Assembly: GCF_963676815.1 (NCBI RefSeq)
Contig: NZ_OY781365.1
Coordinates: 4,684,501-4,748,500 of the forward strand
Direction of reading: 5' to 3'
Length of the DNA: 64,000 nt
Source: an uncultured Draconibacterium sp.
GTDB lineage: Bacteria; Bacteroidota; Bacteroidia; Bacteroidales; Prolixibacteraceae
Numbering within the stretch: position 1 is the stretch's first letter; each line of letters begins with the position of its first letter. The notes below the pieces were generated by a model. That model was not told the DNA's origin and ran no database searches. It was given only the letters and a program-made list of their open reading frames with translations. Made by a program: the position numbers and the translations under genes. Shown piece after piece: positions 1 to 9,869 of the stretch.

Positions 1-109
1 TACTTACTTTTTTCGAAACAGCCAGATAAGAGCACATTCCGAAGAAGTACGCAAATACCATGTTTTCAATAAAAATTGACTTAACAAATATATTAATCAG
101 ATTTTCCAT
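1..109 (-). CDS. nqrE: Na+-translocating NADH:quinone reductase subunit E (partial, 5' end only)
   Basis: Only the first 36 codons lie in the window. The reading frame opens with ATG at 109 and reads MENLINIFVKSIF then ENMVFAYFFGMCSYLAVSKK, which is the first membrane segment of the NqrE/RnfA family and its characteristic FFGMC stretch. NqrE is an integral membrane subunit of the sodium-pumping NADH:ubiquinone oxidoreductase and, with NqrD, helps hold a redox cofactor in the membrane. It follows nqrD by 24 bases in the order A-B-C-D-E, so nqrF is expected just outside the left edge. Identification rests on this short N-terminus plus operon position. Confidence 0.9.
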   Translation of the reverse strand, partial: MENLINIFVKSIFIENMVFAYFFGMCSYLAVSKKVS

Positions 110-133
110 TTGAATTTTGTTTTTGCGTTACAA

Positions 134-778
134 TTAATCTTCGATTAGTTTAGTGTTACGGCTACGCTGAACCCAGATAATTACACCAACCACAATAAGT
201 GCCATTGGCGAAAGTACCATCAAACCGTTGTTTTCGTAAAATCCACCGTTGGCAATGTACCAGCTGTCGGGAATAATCTTGTAACCCAACAGTGAGCCTG
301 ATCCTAATAACTCGCGGAAGAAACCAACTACGATAAGTATAAAACCATAACCGGCTGCGTTACCAATTCCATCAAGGAACGATTGCCATGGGCGGTTACC
401 CAAAGCAAAAGCTTCCAAACGACCCATAATAATACAGTTGGTAATAATCAATCCAACAAATACCGAAAGCTGTTTACTTACGTCGTACACATACGCACGA
501 AGTACCTGGTCAACTAAAATTACCAGTGCAGCAATTACTACCAGCTGAACAATGATTCGGATACGGTTAGGAATTGTATTTCGTAATAATGAAATAATCA
601 CGTTTGCAAAAGCCAAAACAGCCATTACCGAAATTGTCATTACAATTGATGGTTTCAATTGTGCAGTAACAGCCAGCGCTGAGCAGATACCCAAAACTTG
701 TACGGTAATCGGGTTACTGTCGTTTAATGGATCCGACAGTAATTTTAAATTTTTCTTTGAAAATAATGGTTCGCTCAT
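134..778 (-). CDS. nqrD: Na+-translocating NADH:quinone reductase subunit D
   Basis: The 214-residue product has the usual NqrD length and about six hydrophobic segments. It carries the family stretch GLIITNCIIMGRLEAFA near residue 110, which contains the cysteine conserved in NqrD/NqrE and their Rnf relatives. The protein is an inner-membrane subunit of the sodium-motive NADH dehydrogenase. It starts 5 bases after the nqrC stop and is followed closely by nqrE, so it is one transcription unit with nqrA-E. The homologous RnfE subunit is ruled out by the neighbouring nqrA and nqrB. Confidence 0.95.
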   Translation of the reverse strand: MSEPLFSKKNLKLLSDPLNDSNPITVQVLGICSALAVTAQLKPSIVMTISVMAVLAFANVIISLLRNTIPNRIRIIVQLVVIAALVILVDQVLRAYVYDVSKQLSVFVGLIITNCIIMGRLEAFALGNRPWQSFLDGIGNAAGYGFILIVVGFFRELLGSGSLLGYKIIPDSWYIANGGFYENNGLMVLSPMALIVVGVIIWVQRSRNTKLIED

Positions 779-783
779 CTCTC

Positions 784-1482
784 TTAATTTTTATTCTTGT
801 TTAAGAATGCTTCATATCCTGTAAAGTCGTCTTTCAACATTTTTTCCAGACCTTTACTTGTAATTGTTCCTCCCGAGATTCCATCAACCTTATGTACTTC
901 AGGAGCAACCTGTCCGGTTTTTGCAACCAGGATAGATACCATTTCACCTGAATCGTTAAAGATTTCTTTTCCTTTAAACTGTTCCTGGAAAGCTTTGGTC
1001 GAAATCTCAGCACCCAATCCCGGAGTTTCACCCTCGTGATCGAAGTTTGCTCCAAAAATGGTGTTCATATCGTCGCTTACCGAAACATATCCCCAGATTG
1101 GCCCCCAAAGACCAGCTCCGTATACAGGAAGTACATATTTGGTTCCATCTTCTGTATCGCAAACAAATACCGGAAGCACCATTTCGTCGAAACTCTTGGC
1201 ACGTTGCTTTTTCAGGTCGGTTGAGAAAGCGTCACCATCAACTTTTTCGCCTTTTGTGTTAACAAGGTATTCGTCAACAACTTTATCAGCGTAAATAGCT
1301 TCTGCAGTTTCTGCAGTACTTTCAATATTTACCGATGCCAGTATATTTTGTTTTTTCTCTATCTCAACGTTCTTTTTCTGCGCTGGCTTTAATGCCATTG
1401 AAACCGAAGCAAGAACGGCAGCCACAACAATTACCATAATGGCTGCATATAAAAATGTGTAAGTATTACTATTTCTGTCCAT
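784..1482 (-). CDS. nqrC: Na+-translocating NADH:quinone reductase subunit C
   Basis: The 232-residue product has one N-terminal membrane anchor (about residues 11-31) followed by a periplasmic FMN-binding domain. The motif SGGTITS at 203-209 is the flavinylation site; the threonine at about 206 would carry covalent FMN attached by ApbE. Most homologues have SGAT here, so the second G is a small variation. GAGLWGPIWGY (122-132) is also characteristic of the family. It lies 16 bases after nqrB. No apbE gene is present in the window, so the flavin transferase must be encoded elsewhere. Confidence 0.95.
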   Translation of the reverse strand: MDRNSNTYTFLYAAIMVIVVAAVLASVSMALKPAQKKNVEIEKKQNILASVNIESTAETAEAIYADKVVDEYLVNTKGEKVDGDAFSTDLKKQRAKSFDEMVLPVFVCDTEDGTKYVLPVYGAGLWGPIWGYVSVSDDMNTIFGANFDHEGETPGLGAEISTKAFQEQFKGKEIFNDSGEMVSILVAKTGQVAPEVHKVDGISGGTITSKGLEKMLKDDFTGYEAFLNKNKN

Positions 1483-1498
1483 CTTTTCTTCGTTTTAA

Positions 1499-2680
1499 TT
1501 ATGCAGAAACTTTTGCACGTTTAATTCTCTTCTTAACATGACCGGCTACAACGTAGTGGTCGATAAGCGGAGCAAATGTATTCATCAGCAGAATTGCCAA
1601 CATCATACCTTCAGGGAAGGCCGGGTTAATAACACGGAAAATGATGGCCAGAATACCGATAAGGAATCCGTAGATCCACTTTCCTTTTTCGGTTTGCGAT
1701 GCCGAAACAGGGTCGGTTGCCATAAAGATTGCACCAAACATAAAACCACCTAAAATTAAGTGATGCCAGAAAGGCATTGAGAAATAGGTAGCAACTTCAG
1801 GTGATAATCCTGCACTGCCTGAAACAGCGTTAAGGATAAGACCCATAACTGCTCCACCGGCAATGGTAGAAATCATAATCTTCCAGCTTCCGATTCCGGT
1901 AACAATTAATAAAACTGCCCCGATAAGAATTGCTAAAGTTGATGTTTCTCCAATCGATCCCGGAATAAAACCAAAGAATGCATCGGCAACACTGTAGTTT
2001 AAGTGACCCGCTGCTGCGTCGGCCATCGGAGTTGCTCCAGAAAAACCGTCAACAACTTTATCAGTATCTTTTATTGCAATCCAAACCGACTCGCCCGACA
2101 TTTGTGCCGGATAAGCGAAGAACAGGAAAGCACGTGCTACCAGCGCCGGGTTCCAGATGTTCATTCCGGTTCCGCCAAATACTTCTTTACCTAAAACAAC
2201 CGCAAAAGCCGTAGCAACTGCAATCATCCAAAGCGGAGTATTTACCGGCATAATAAGCGGAATAAGCATACCCGATACCAGGAATCCTTCCTGAATTTCG
2301 TGTCCGCGCAATTGTGCGAAAACGAATTCAATTCCTAAACCTACTGCATAGGATACAATAACAATCGGAAGTACTTTAATTAAACCAAACAGGAAGATTT
2401 CGAAAAATCCTGTTGAGGCCAGTTCGCCAATGGCTTTAAAGTGTTGCACTCCTACGTTGTACATTCCGAACAACAAAGCCGGAACCACCGATAAAACAAC
2501 AATCGACATGGTACGTTTCAAATCGATGTAATCGTGAATGTGCGTACCCGTTTTCGACGTGGTTTTCGGCGTGTATAAAAATGTAAAGAATCCGTCGTGC
2601 ACCGAATTGAGCCAATGGTATTTGGCGCCCTTCTGAACCAGCGGTTCTGTCCTTTCAAAAAAGTTTTTTATAAATTTCAT
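1499..2680 (-). CDS. nqrB: Na+-translocating NADH:quinone reductase subunit B
   Basis: This 393-residue polytopic membrane protein has about ten hydrophobic segments. It contains DGFSGATPMA at 211-220, the covalent FMN site of NqrB with threonine 217 as the attachment residue. The family signature NIWNPALVARAFLFF is at about 174-188. NqrB carries the riboflavin/FMN cofactors of the sodium channel part of the complex. The length is slightly under the roughly 410 residues of the Vibrio protein. It lies 32 bases downstream of nqrA in the same operon. Confidence 0.95.
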   Translation of the reverse strand: MKFIKNFFERTEPLVQKGAKYHWLNSVHDGFFTFLYTPKTTSKTGTHIHDYIDLKRTMSIVVLSVVPALLFGMYNVGVQHFKAIGELASTGFFEIFLFGLIKVLPIVIVSYAVGLGIEFVFAQLRGHEIQEGFLVSGMLIPLIMPVNTPLWMIAVATAFAVVLGKEVFGGTGMNIWNPALVARAFLFFAYPAQMSGESVWIAIKDTDKVVDGFSGATPMADAAAGHLNYSVADAFFGFIPGSIGETSTLAILIGAVLLIVTGIGSWKIMISTIAGGAVMGLILNAVSGSAGLSPEVATYFSMPFWHHLILGGFMFGAIFMATDPVSASQTEKGKWIYGFLIGILAIIFRVINPAFPEGMMLAILLMNTFAPLIDHYVVAGHVKKRIKRAKVSA

Positions 2681-2712
2681 CTCTTAAAAGACTAATTAGT
2701 TACTTGTAATGA

Positions 2713-4059
2713 TTAACCAAGCTCTTTGATCATGGTATTAATTCCTTCGCGCAAAATTTTCTGAACTTCGATTTTTGAAGTACAAGCATATTCACATAAA
2801 GCGAAATCTTCTTCTACCACTTCGTAAATACCAAAGTTTTCCATTTTGTCGATGTCGTTAACCAGGATTGCCTTTAACAGGTATACCGGAAGAATATCCA
2901 TCGGAACCAGTTTCTCGTATTGGTTCGACAAAACAAATGCACGCTCGCCACCATGAATATTGGCATTCATCGTATACTCTTTTTTCGGGAATAATTTTCC
3001 GAAATAGGCTTTGGTTGCACTGAATTTATTAAAGCCCGGGTCGGCCCAGCCTAAAAATTCGTACTCATCGCCTTCAGGAATCACAGTCATGTGTGAGTCG
3101 TAATAACCAACGAAGCTTTTTGCCGAAACTTTAGTTCCGGTAAGTACATTGCCGCTGATAATACGCTGGTTGTAATCGGCATCAACCAATTTGCCTTCAA
3201 CCAATGTTGCAACTGGTGCACCCAGAACCGTTTGATAATATTTTGGAGCTTTAACTTCTGAACCGGTTAATGCAATCGTTTTTGTAAAGTCAACTTTTCC
3301 GGTTTCAAACAGGCGACCAATAAATAATACATCCTGTACGCTGATGGTCCAAACCACTTCTCCCTTGTTTAATGGGGCAGTGTTGGCAATTTGAATTCCA
3401 ACGTTACCAGCAGGGTGTGGCCCTTCAAAAGTATTTACTTCAACATTTTTTACCGAGGTAAAAGCAGAATCTCTGGAAACACCCAGGTTTACTTTTCCTT
3501 CAGTAAGTTGTGCCAAAGCATTTACTCCGGTTTGGAATGTATCCATTTGCCCGTCGAGAACGAAATTGTAATCGGGTGCCAATGGAGCCGAATCGAATGT
3601 TGAAATGTAAATGGCTTTTGGTTTCTCCTCCGGATTGGCGATAATACCGTATGGACGTTTTTTGATAAACGGCCATAAACCACTTTTCAAAATTTGTTCC
3701 TTCACCTCTTCCGCCGATAAGCTCGATGGATCAGCTTTTTTAAATTCGGCTGAACCAACTTTCTCATCCGTTGAAATAACTACTTCCAAAATTTTACGAC
3801 GCTCACCACGGTTAATCGATACTACTTTTCCTCCAAGAGGAGCTGTAAATAAGATTTCAGGATGGTATTTGTCGTAGAATAAAGCGTCGCCGGCTTTTAC
3901 CTCAGCATCAACTTTTACACTAAGTTTTGGAGTAAGTCCCGGAAAATCGGTGGGTTTCAGAGCTACTGTTGCCGGAACCGGCAATTTGTCGAGTGCCTTT
4001 TCTGCACTTCCTTTTAGCTTTATATTAAGCCCTTTCCTTAACTTAATTACTTCTGACAT
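2713..4059 (-). CDS. nqrA: Na+-translocating NADH:quinone reductase subunit A
   Basis: The 448-residue protein is the cytoplasmic NqrA subunit, which is linked to quinone reduction in the sodium-pumping complex. The N-terminal MSEVIKLRKGLNIKLKG and a lipoyl-like hammerhead region (SVKVDAEVKAGDALFYDK) are typical. HPAGNVGIQI at about 215-224 and ALTGSEVKAPKYYQ further on match the RnfC/NqrA core. It is the first gene of the operon. The start ATG at 4059 lies about 30 bases below a good Bacteroidota-type promoter, which fixes the start. The complex would give this organism a respiratory sodium gradient. Confidence 0.95.
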   Translation of the reverse strand: MSEVIKLRKGLNIKLKGSAEKALDKLPVPATVALKPTDFPGLTPKLSVKVDAEVKAGDALFYDKYHPEILFTAPLGGKVVSINRGERRKILEVVISTDEKVGSAEFKKADPSSLSAEEVKEQILKSGLWPFIKKRPYGIIANPEEKPKAIYISTFDSAPLAPDYNFVLDGQMDTFQTGVNALAQLTEGKVNLGVSRDSAFTSVKNVEVNTFEGPHPAGNVGIQIANTAPLNKGEVVWTISVQDVLFIGRLFETGKVDFTKTIALTGSEVKAPKYYQTVLGAPVATLVEGKLVDADYNQRIISGNVLTGTKVSAKSFVGYYDSHMTVIPEGDEYEFLGWADPGFNKFSATKAYFGKLFPKKEYTMNANIHGGERAFVLSNQYEKLVPMDILPVYLLKAILVNDIDKMENFGIYEVVEEDFALCEYACTSKIEVQKILREGINTMIKELG

Positions 4060-4478
4060 ATTGAATTAAGAATGTATTATTTTTAAGTGGGCAAAAGTAT
4101 TAATTTAATTGGCTTTTCGCAATGGTTTATAGCAAAAGTTCAACGGTTTCAAATATGAAGATATGTGTATGTTAAAATAAGATGTGTAAGTGTCAGGTAT
4201 TGAGTGAAATAAAAAATCTAATTCAGCGTTATTTATCTTCAGATTAAATTAACATTTTGTTAGGTTATTTAGCGATTTAACTATAAGAAACAATCGGCAA
4301 TAAAAGAAATTTGTGTTTTCAGTTTTGATATGAGATACGAATTGTAGATTTTTACGTTTTAATCAGGTAAACACTTATTTCGGCTCGAAATTGGGTAGCA
4401 CAAATTTAAAATATTACAAGCTACCTGTAGCAACATTTAATTGTTACGTTTACCTTGAAAAATTAAAGATATCAGCAC
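4060..4478. other. divergent intergenic region nqrA / T9SS plug
   Basis: This is an AT-rich stretch without coding potential between two divergent genes. It holds the nqr promoter on the right-to-left strand. For the rightward gene no convincing TAnnTTTG box was found. No hairpin followed by a T-run and no repeat was seen. Confidence 0.6.
4092..4123 (-). promoter_or_regulatory. predicted Bacteroidota-type promoter of the nqr operon
   Basis: On the minus strand the sequence reads ATTG, 20 bases, TACTTTTG. The known Bacteroidota sigma-ABfr consensus is TTTG-N19-21-TAnnTTTG, so the -7 element is a perfect match and the -33 element has one mismatch. It ends about 30 bases before the nqrA ATG. 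It is predicted from sequence only. Confidence 0.5.
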
Positions 4479-5765
4479 ATGAGAAACCTGTTTTATATCG
4501 TCATTTTATTCGTCGTATTTTGTAACAATGCTTTTGCTCAGGATGAGAATTTTTATTACGAAAATGCCATCTACAAGGAGAATATAAAAACAGTGCAGGC
4601 CTACCGGAGTGGTTTTGAACTTTCTAACCCGATAATGGGGCTGGATGAGGATATGACATTGGTTTTTAAGTTCGATGATCTTTCGGAAGGGGTGAAAGAC
4701 TATTACTATACCGTAATTCATTGCGATGCCGATTGGAACGAGAGCTTTATAACCCAGGACGAATACCTTGAAGGTTTTGCTGAAAATCCGGTTGACGATT
4801 ACGCCATGTCATTCAATACAACATTTAGCTATGTTAATTACCGGATTGAATTGCCGAACGACCAACTACAGTTTAAATTATCGGGCAATTACGTTTTGGT
4901 AGTGTATGAGAATCAGGACAAAGAGAATATCATATTATCGAAGCGTTTTCATATTTACGAAAATGCAGTGAATATTGAAGGTACCGTTCGGCGAGCTACA
5001 GTTGATGCTTTTAAAGGCACAAATCATGAAGTTGACTTTAAGATATATCACCCCAATTTACAGATTTTAAATCCGCGCGAAGAGGTTAAAGTTGTTATAA
5101 TGCAAAACAACCGTTGGGACAATGCCATACGGGATTTAAAACCTTTATACATCCGCGATGGGGTGTTGGATTATGATTATAATCGCGAGAATGTATTTGA
5201 GGCCGGTAATGAGTTCAGGTATTTCGATAACCGAACAAACCGTATGAATGGAGAAAATGTTATTGCCACAGATTTTTTTCGCCCATATTTTCACAAAACA
5301 TTAAAACCTGATGAAGTGCGGGCCAATAAACGCTTTTTCTCGTACCAGGAAATGAATGGGATGTTTGTGATAGAAAGCCAGGACCAGGAAGTTCGTGACT
5401 TTGATACCGAATGCGATTATACGTTTGTACATTTTACTTTGCCACTTGAAGCGCCATTGCTGGGTGGATCGGTAAATGTTTTTGGTGGCCTTAGCTATTG
5501 GAATGCCAACAAAAGCAACGAAATGACCTATAATTTTGATCGGGGAGAATACGAACTTACATTGTTGCTAAAACAAGGTTATTATAACTACATTTATGTG
5601 TATGTGCCAAAAGGATCAAAAGTAGCCGATCATACGAACATTGAAGGCAGCTTTTGGGAAACCAATAACGATTATCAGATTTTTGTTTACTACCGTGATT
5701 TAGCCGGCCGTTACGACAGACTGGTTGGATTCAGACAATTAAATTCGGTTATAAACAGGTATTAG
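4479..5765 (+). CDS. type IX secretion system plug protein (DUF5103 family)
   Basis: The 428-residue protein has a signal peptide (MRNLFYIVILFVVFCNNAFAQ, cleavage near residue 21). It then shows the DUF5103 layout: an N-terminal beta domain with YYYTVIHCDADWN (about 76-88) and PIMGLDEDM, and a C-terminal beta-rich half with YNFDRGEYELTLLLKQGYYNY. Members of this family were identified as the plug that closes the periplasmic side of the giant SprA outer-membrane translocon of the type IX secretion system. No other T9SS gene is next to it, which is normal because T9SS genes are scattered. The family assignment is from remembered sequence features; the plug role is transferred from the family. 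Confidence 0.8.
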   Translation: MRNLFYIVILFVVFCNNAFAQDENFYYENAIYKENIKTVQAYRSGFELSNPIMGLDEDMTLVFKFDDLSEGVKDYYYTVIHCDADWNESFITQDEYLEGFAENPVDDYAMSFNTTFSYVNYRIELPNDQLQFKLSGNYVLVVYENQDKENIILSKRFHIYENAVNIEGTVRRATVDAFKGTNHEVDFKIYHPNLQILNPREEVKVVIMQNNRWDNAIRDLKPLYIRDGVLDYDYNRENVFEAGNEFRYFDNRTNRMNGENVIATDFFRPYFHKTLKPDEVRANKRFFSYQEMNGMFVIESQDQEVRDFDTECDYTFVHFTLPLEAPLLGGSVNVFGGLSYWNANKSNEMTYNFDRGEYELTLLLKQGYYNYIYVYVPKGSKVADHTNIEGSFWETNNDYQIFVYYRDLAGRYDRLVGFRQLNSVINRY

Positions 5766-5787
5766 TGAAACAAAGGCAAATGCCAAA

Positions 5788-7869
5788 CTAGCTAACGATT
5801 TTCATGTAGCCACGACCTTCGTTAAACGGAAGGGTAAACCAGAAGTTACTTCCTTTATCAACTTTCGATTCAAATTCGAGTTCACCACCCAGCAGCGTTA
5901 CATAATGCTGGGCAATTGGTAATCCGATTCCAGATCCTGAAGTTGTCTGGTTTATTTTATTCTGAACCCTGTAAAAACGACTAAAGATGTGTTCATAATC
6001 TTCTTTAGGTATACCAATTCCTGTATCGGCAACATAGAACTTGATAAAGTCGTTTCGAACCATTTCGAAACCAAAAGTTACTTGCCCGCTTAAGGTGTAT
6101 TTTACAGCATTGTCAACCAGTATTGTCATTACCTCTTTTAAAAGTTGCGGATCTGTGGAAAAACCAAATTCAGGAGTGGCAACATCGGTATTAAGTCTGA
6201 TGCGAATATCTTTACTGTCGGGTAATTCTGCAAAATAGTTATTGTAAATTTCGCGTAGCAAAGGATTAATTTTGCTGAAAGTATTGTTTACAGGAATATT
6301 TTCAGTCTCAATTTTTGCCAGGTGAACGGTATTGTCGATCATATTCAGCAATTGCTGGCCATTTTGGGTAATACCATCAGTAAGTTGTAAACGTTCCATT
6401 GGGTCCAGCGAGTCGTCGGCCAACATTCTGGTAAAATTGGAAATAATGTTCATCGGTGTTCTTATTTCGTGCGACAGGTTGGCAAGGAACGCCGATTTCA
6501 ACCGATCTGATTCTTCTGCTTTTACCAGTGCTTTTTCCAGCCCGAATTCTGCTGATTTTCGTTTAGTAATGTCGCGCGCTACCGAAATTACTGCATTGGC
6601 ATTTAACTTTGCCAAACGCATTTCGAACATAAATGTGCCGTTTGGCGTATTCAGCGAGTATTCAATACTTTCAATCGAGTCGTTTTTAATACAGTGTTGA
6701 ATGCATGAATAAATTTTATTGGCCATTTTATCCGGGAATCCGGCATTAAAAATGGAGCTGCCAATAATATTCGAATCTTCAATTTTAAACAGGTCACCTT
6801 CTTTAATTACAAAGTCCTCATAAATTCCGTCTTTATCAATTACAAAGAAAATATCAGGAATAGCTTCAAGTAGCACTTTGTAGCGTCGTTTACTGGCTTC
6901 AAGATCCTCAATTTGTTTTTTCGTTTTGGTAATATCCTCAAACACCAAATAATAGGAATTATATATCGGGTTGATAACATGTATTTTGTACCACTTGTCG
7001 ATATTTGTGGCATGAAATTCAGTAACTCTTTTTTTATTGAACAATACCGTTTTGTTCACATCAAACCGTCCTTTAAAAATCAGGTCGAAGACGTATTCGG
7101 CCTCTTGCTCCTGAACTTCGTACAGGTTACGCTTAAAAGCGGCCTCAAATGCATTGTTTATTTTTTCAACCACAAGATTGGTAATGTTTCCATCTTCGTC
7201 TCGTACGGCACGCAAACGCGCAATTAAAAACGATGTATTTTGTAATACACGGTTTATCCCTTCATTTTTGGTGTCAATTTCTTCTTCAAGAATTTCAATT
7301 TTCGATATCAGTTGTTTTCGCAGGTAAAAGGTGACCAGGAAAAAAGCTGTGAAGATTAAAATAGGATTGCTTGCAAAAGGGTAGAAGTAGGTAAATGCAT
7401 CACTAAGGTGATCAGCCTTAAACAACTGAAAGCAAATTAAAGCCAGCGAAAGGAAAAAATAAACAACGATGCGTATCTCGAGCATGGAAAAGTAAAAAAG
7501 GAAAACCATACCTGCCATTAACCACCACACCGATAAATGAACGGTTTCAATTAAAGGTGAATGTTGTGTTAAATCGGAGATATAAAAAGCATAGATGAAA
7601 ACGGGTAACGAAAAAATAACATTGATGGCGCAGTTCTTTCGGGCATTTAAAGTACAAACACTGGCTAAAATAGTAGCAGACAAAAGAAGAAGGTAACAAA
7701 TTAAGTTACCGTTGCTATTATCAATAAATAATTCGCGAAGAGTTAAAATAAAAAATAAAACGCCCGCGGCTCCCCAAAATAATAGAAGCCGAAAAAGCTG
7801 CTTTTTCTCACTGTCCGTCTTAGCAGCCCAAAATTTCTCTGCCAATATTTTATAAGTTCTTTTTAACAA
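5788..7869 (-). CDS. orphan membrane-bound PAS-domain sensor histidine kinase
   Basis: The 693-residue protein begins with roughly six hydrophobic segments (about residues 25-200) and a short coiled-coil linker. Two PAS-like regions follow (about 205-330 and 335-450). The HisKA helix has the phosphorylatable histidine in SHEIRTPMN (H467). The ATPase domain has N box DNAVK (about 586), G1 DTGIG (about 615) and G2 GSGIGL (about 645). No response regulator or receiver domain is adjacent, so it is an orphan kinase with unknown signal. The start used is a TTG at 7869; no in-frame ATG lies close upstream and the next candidates would trim only a few residues. It converges on the T9SS plug gene with a 22-base gap. 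Confidence 0.85.
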   Translation of the reverse strand: MLKRTYKILAEKFWAAKTDSEKKQLFRLLLFWGAAGVLFFILTLRELFIDNSNGNLICYLLLLSATILASVCTLNARKNCAINVIFSLPVFIYAFYISDLTQHSPLIETVHLSVWWLMAGMVFLFYFSMLEIRIVVYFFLSLALICFQLFKADHLSDAFTYFYPFASNPILIFTAFFLVTFYLRKQLISKIEILEEEIDTKNEGINRVLQNTSFLIARLRAVRDEDGNITNLVVEKINNAFEAAFKRNLYEVQEQEAEYVFDLIFKGRFDVNKTVLFNKKRVTEFHATNIDKWYKIHVINPIYNSYYLVFEDITKTKKQIEDLEASKRRYKVLLEAIPDIFFVIDKDGIYEDFVIKEGDLFKIEDSNIIGSSIFNAGFPDKMANKIYSCIQHCIKNDSIESIEYSLNTPNGTFMFEMRLAKLNANAVISVARDITKRKSAEFGLEKALVKAEESDRLKSAFLANLSHEIRTPMNIISNFTRMLADDSLDPMERLQLTDGITQNGQQLLNMIDNTVHLAKIETENIPVNNTFSKINPLLREIYNNYFAELPDSKDIRIRLNTDVATPEFGFSTDPQLLKEVMTILVDNAVKYTLSGQVTFGFEMVRNDFIKFYVADTGIGIPKEDYEHIFSRFYRVQNKINQTTSGSGIGLPIAQHYVTLLGGELEFESKVDKGSNFWFTLPFNEGRGYMKIVS

Positions 7870-8053
7870 TAATGTAAAAGTATTAAAAAACAGGTACGTC
7901 TCGGCAAATCAAACGATTTTTGAGGGAAAAATTTTCAAAATGGGAATATAAAAACCTGACTTTTGTTTTGTTTTTGGCTATTTGTGGTCTAATTGTTTGG
8001 CTATAAGTAGGTTGATTTAGACCGTTTTTTACGTTCATGATTTTTGTTATGCT

Positions 8054-8080
8054 TTTGAAAAATGTGATTATTTAGTTTTG
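8054..8080 (+). promoter_or_regulatory. possible promoter of the P5C dehydrogenase gene
   Basis: A TAGTTTTG at 8073-8080 matches the TAnnTTTG -7 box and lies 45 bases before the ATG. A TTTG is present upstream at 8054-8057, but the 15-base spacing is shorter than the usual 19-21, so only the -7 element is convincing. Confidence 0.35.
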
Positions 8081-8125
8081 CATAAACTGTACTGAAGAAT
8101 TACAAACGATAAATATTGTAGAATT

Positions 8126-9763
8126 ATGCCAAAAGGAAATTACAACGTTCCGGTTGCTAAAAACGAACCGGTTTTGAGTTATGCTCCGGGATCTCCGGAA
8201 AGAGCAGAACTGCAGGCTAAATTGCAGGAGTTACGTTCGGAAGAACTCGATCAGCCAATGATTATTGGTGGTAAAGAGGTTTTTACCGACAGAAAAGTAA
8301 GAATGTTCCCACCTCACGAAATAGCGCATACTTTAGGTCATTATAACCAGGGTGATGCCAGCCACGTTGAAATGGCTATTGACGCAGCTTTGGAAGCCAG
8401 GGAAGAATGGGCAAACTTATCGTGGCAACACCGCGCTTCAATTTTCCTGAAAGCAGCTGATCTTTTGGCAGGTCCGTATCGTGCAAAAATTAATGCTGCA
8501 TCGATGTTGGGACAATCAAAAAATGCTTTCCAGGCAGAAATTGATGCGGCTTGTGAATTCGCTGATTTTTTACGTTTTGGTGTTCAGGTAATGACTGAGA
8601 TTTACAAAATCCAACCTGAATCGGCAAAAGGTATCTGGAACTACAACGAATACCGTCCGTTGGAAGGTTTTGTTTATGCATTAACACCGTTCAACTTTAC
8701 ATCAATTGCCGGAAACCTTCCTGCAGCACCTGCTATGATGGGTAATGTTGCAGTTTGGAAACCATCGAAAACTGCTGTTTATTCAGCTGGTGTAATCATG
8801 GAAATCTTTAAGGAAGCCGGATTGCCTGATGGTGTTATCAACCTGGTTTATGCATCGGGTCCTGTTGCTGCCGATACTGTGCTTACTCACCCTGAGTTTG
8901 CAGGAATTCACTTTACCGGTTCAACAGCTGTATTCCAAAGCATTTGGAAAACTATTGGCGAGAATATTTACAAATACAAATCATACCCACGTATTGTTGG
9001 CGAAACTGGTGGTAAAGACTTTATTTTTGCTGACAACACAGCTAAAAAACGCGAATTGGCAATTGCCATGTTGCGCGGTGCTTTCGAATATCAGGGACAA
9101 AAATGTTCTGCAGCGTCAAGATGTTACGTTCCGGCAAGTATCTGGCCTGAAGTTAAAGAGATTTTAGGTGCTGAGCTGGCTACTGTAAAAATGGGACCGG
9201 TTGAAGATTTCACCAACTTCGTGAATGCAGTTATCGACGAGCCGTCGTTTGATAAACTGAAAGGTTTTATCGACCGTGCAAAAGAAGACGAAGATGCTGA
9301 AGTTATCTTTGGCGGAAACTGCGACAAATCAGTTGGTTATTTTATCGAGCCTACTGTTATCCTGGCTAAAAAACCAGATTACATTACAATGCAGGAAGAG
9401 TTGTTCGGTCCGGTTCTTACCGTTTTTGTATACGAAGACGAAGACATGGATGCAACACTTGACCTGGTTGATAAAACATCGATTTACGCGCTTACAGGAG
9501 CTATATGGTCGCAAAGCCGCTACAACATCGAGAAGTTTTCAAAACGATTGGAAAACTGTGCCGGTAACTTCTATATTAACGACAAGCCAACTGGTGCCGT
9601 TGTAGGTCAGCAGCCATTTGGTGGCGCTCGTGGTTCGGGTACCGACGATAAAGCAGGTTCAATCTTTAATATGCTTCGTTGGACTGCAATCCGCACCATC
9701 AAAGAAAACTTTGTTCCACCTGTAGATTATACTTATCCAAACTTTCAACCAGATAGTGAATAA
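8126..9763 (+). CDS. pruA: L-glutamate gamma-semialdehyde dehydrogenase (1-pyrroline-5-carboxylate dehydrogenase)
   Basis: This 545-residue aldehyde dehydrogenase oxidises glutamate semialdehyde (from proline via P5C) to glutamate with NAD+. The general base is E293 in VGETGGKDF and the catalytic cysteine is C327 in YQGQKCSAASR, both in the context typical of the P5CDH subfamily. TPFNFTSIAGNLP and PFGGARGSGT also match that subfamily, and the length fits the single-function eukaryote-like form rather than the PutA fusion. No proline dehydrogenase gene is adjacent. It stands alone, followed by a hairpin terminator. The strong use of preferred codons suggests good expression (inference). Confidence 0.95.
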   Translation: MPKGNYNVPVAKNEPVLSYAPGSPERAELQAKLQELRSEELDQPMIIGGKEVFTDRKVRMFPPHEIAHTLGHYNQGDASHVEMAIDAALEAREEWANLSWQHRASIFLKAADLLAGPYRAKINAASMLGQSKNAFQAEIDAACEFADFLRFGVQVMTEIYKIQPESAKGIWNYNEYRPLEGFVYALTPFNFTSIAGNLPAAPAMMGNVAVWKPSKTAVYSAGVIMEIFKEAGLPDGVINLVYASGPVAADTVLTHPEFAGIHFTGSTAVFQSIWKTIGENIYKYKSYPRIVGETGGKDFIFADNTAKKRELAIAMLRGAFEYQGQKCSAASRCYVPASIWPEVKEILGAELATVKMGPVEDFTNFVNAVIDEPSFDKLKGFIDRAKEDEDAEVIFGGNCDKSVGYFIEPTVILAKKPDYITMQEELFGPVLTVFVYEDEDMDATLDLVDKTSIYALTGAIWSQSRYNIEKFSKRLENCAGNFYINDKPTGAVVGQQPFGGARGSGTDDKAGSIFNMLRWTAIRTIKENFVPPVDYTYPNFQPDSE

Positions 9764-9794
9764 ATATAAATATTAAGGTTAAACTGTTGAAAAA

Positions 9795-9828
9795 GGGGAA
9801 TCGGAATTATTCGGTTCCTCTTTTTTTT
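9795..9828 (+). terminator. rho-independent terminator after the P5C dehydrogenase gene
   Basis: The stem GGGGAATCG pairs imperfectly with CGGTTCCTC (one G-T wobble) around an AT-rich loop and is followed by eight Ts. It lies 31 bases after the stop codon. Confidence 0.65.
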
Positions 9829-9869
9829 GATCGCGAAAGATTCTACTTTTGTAACAACATTTAGGAAAA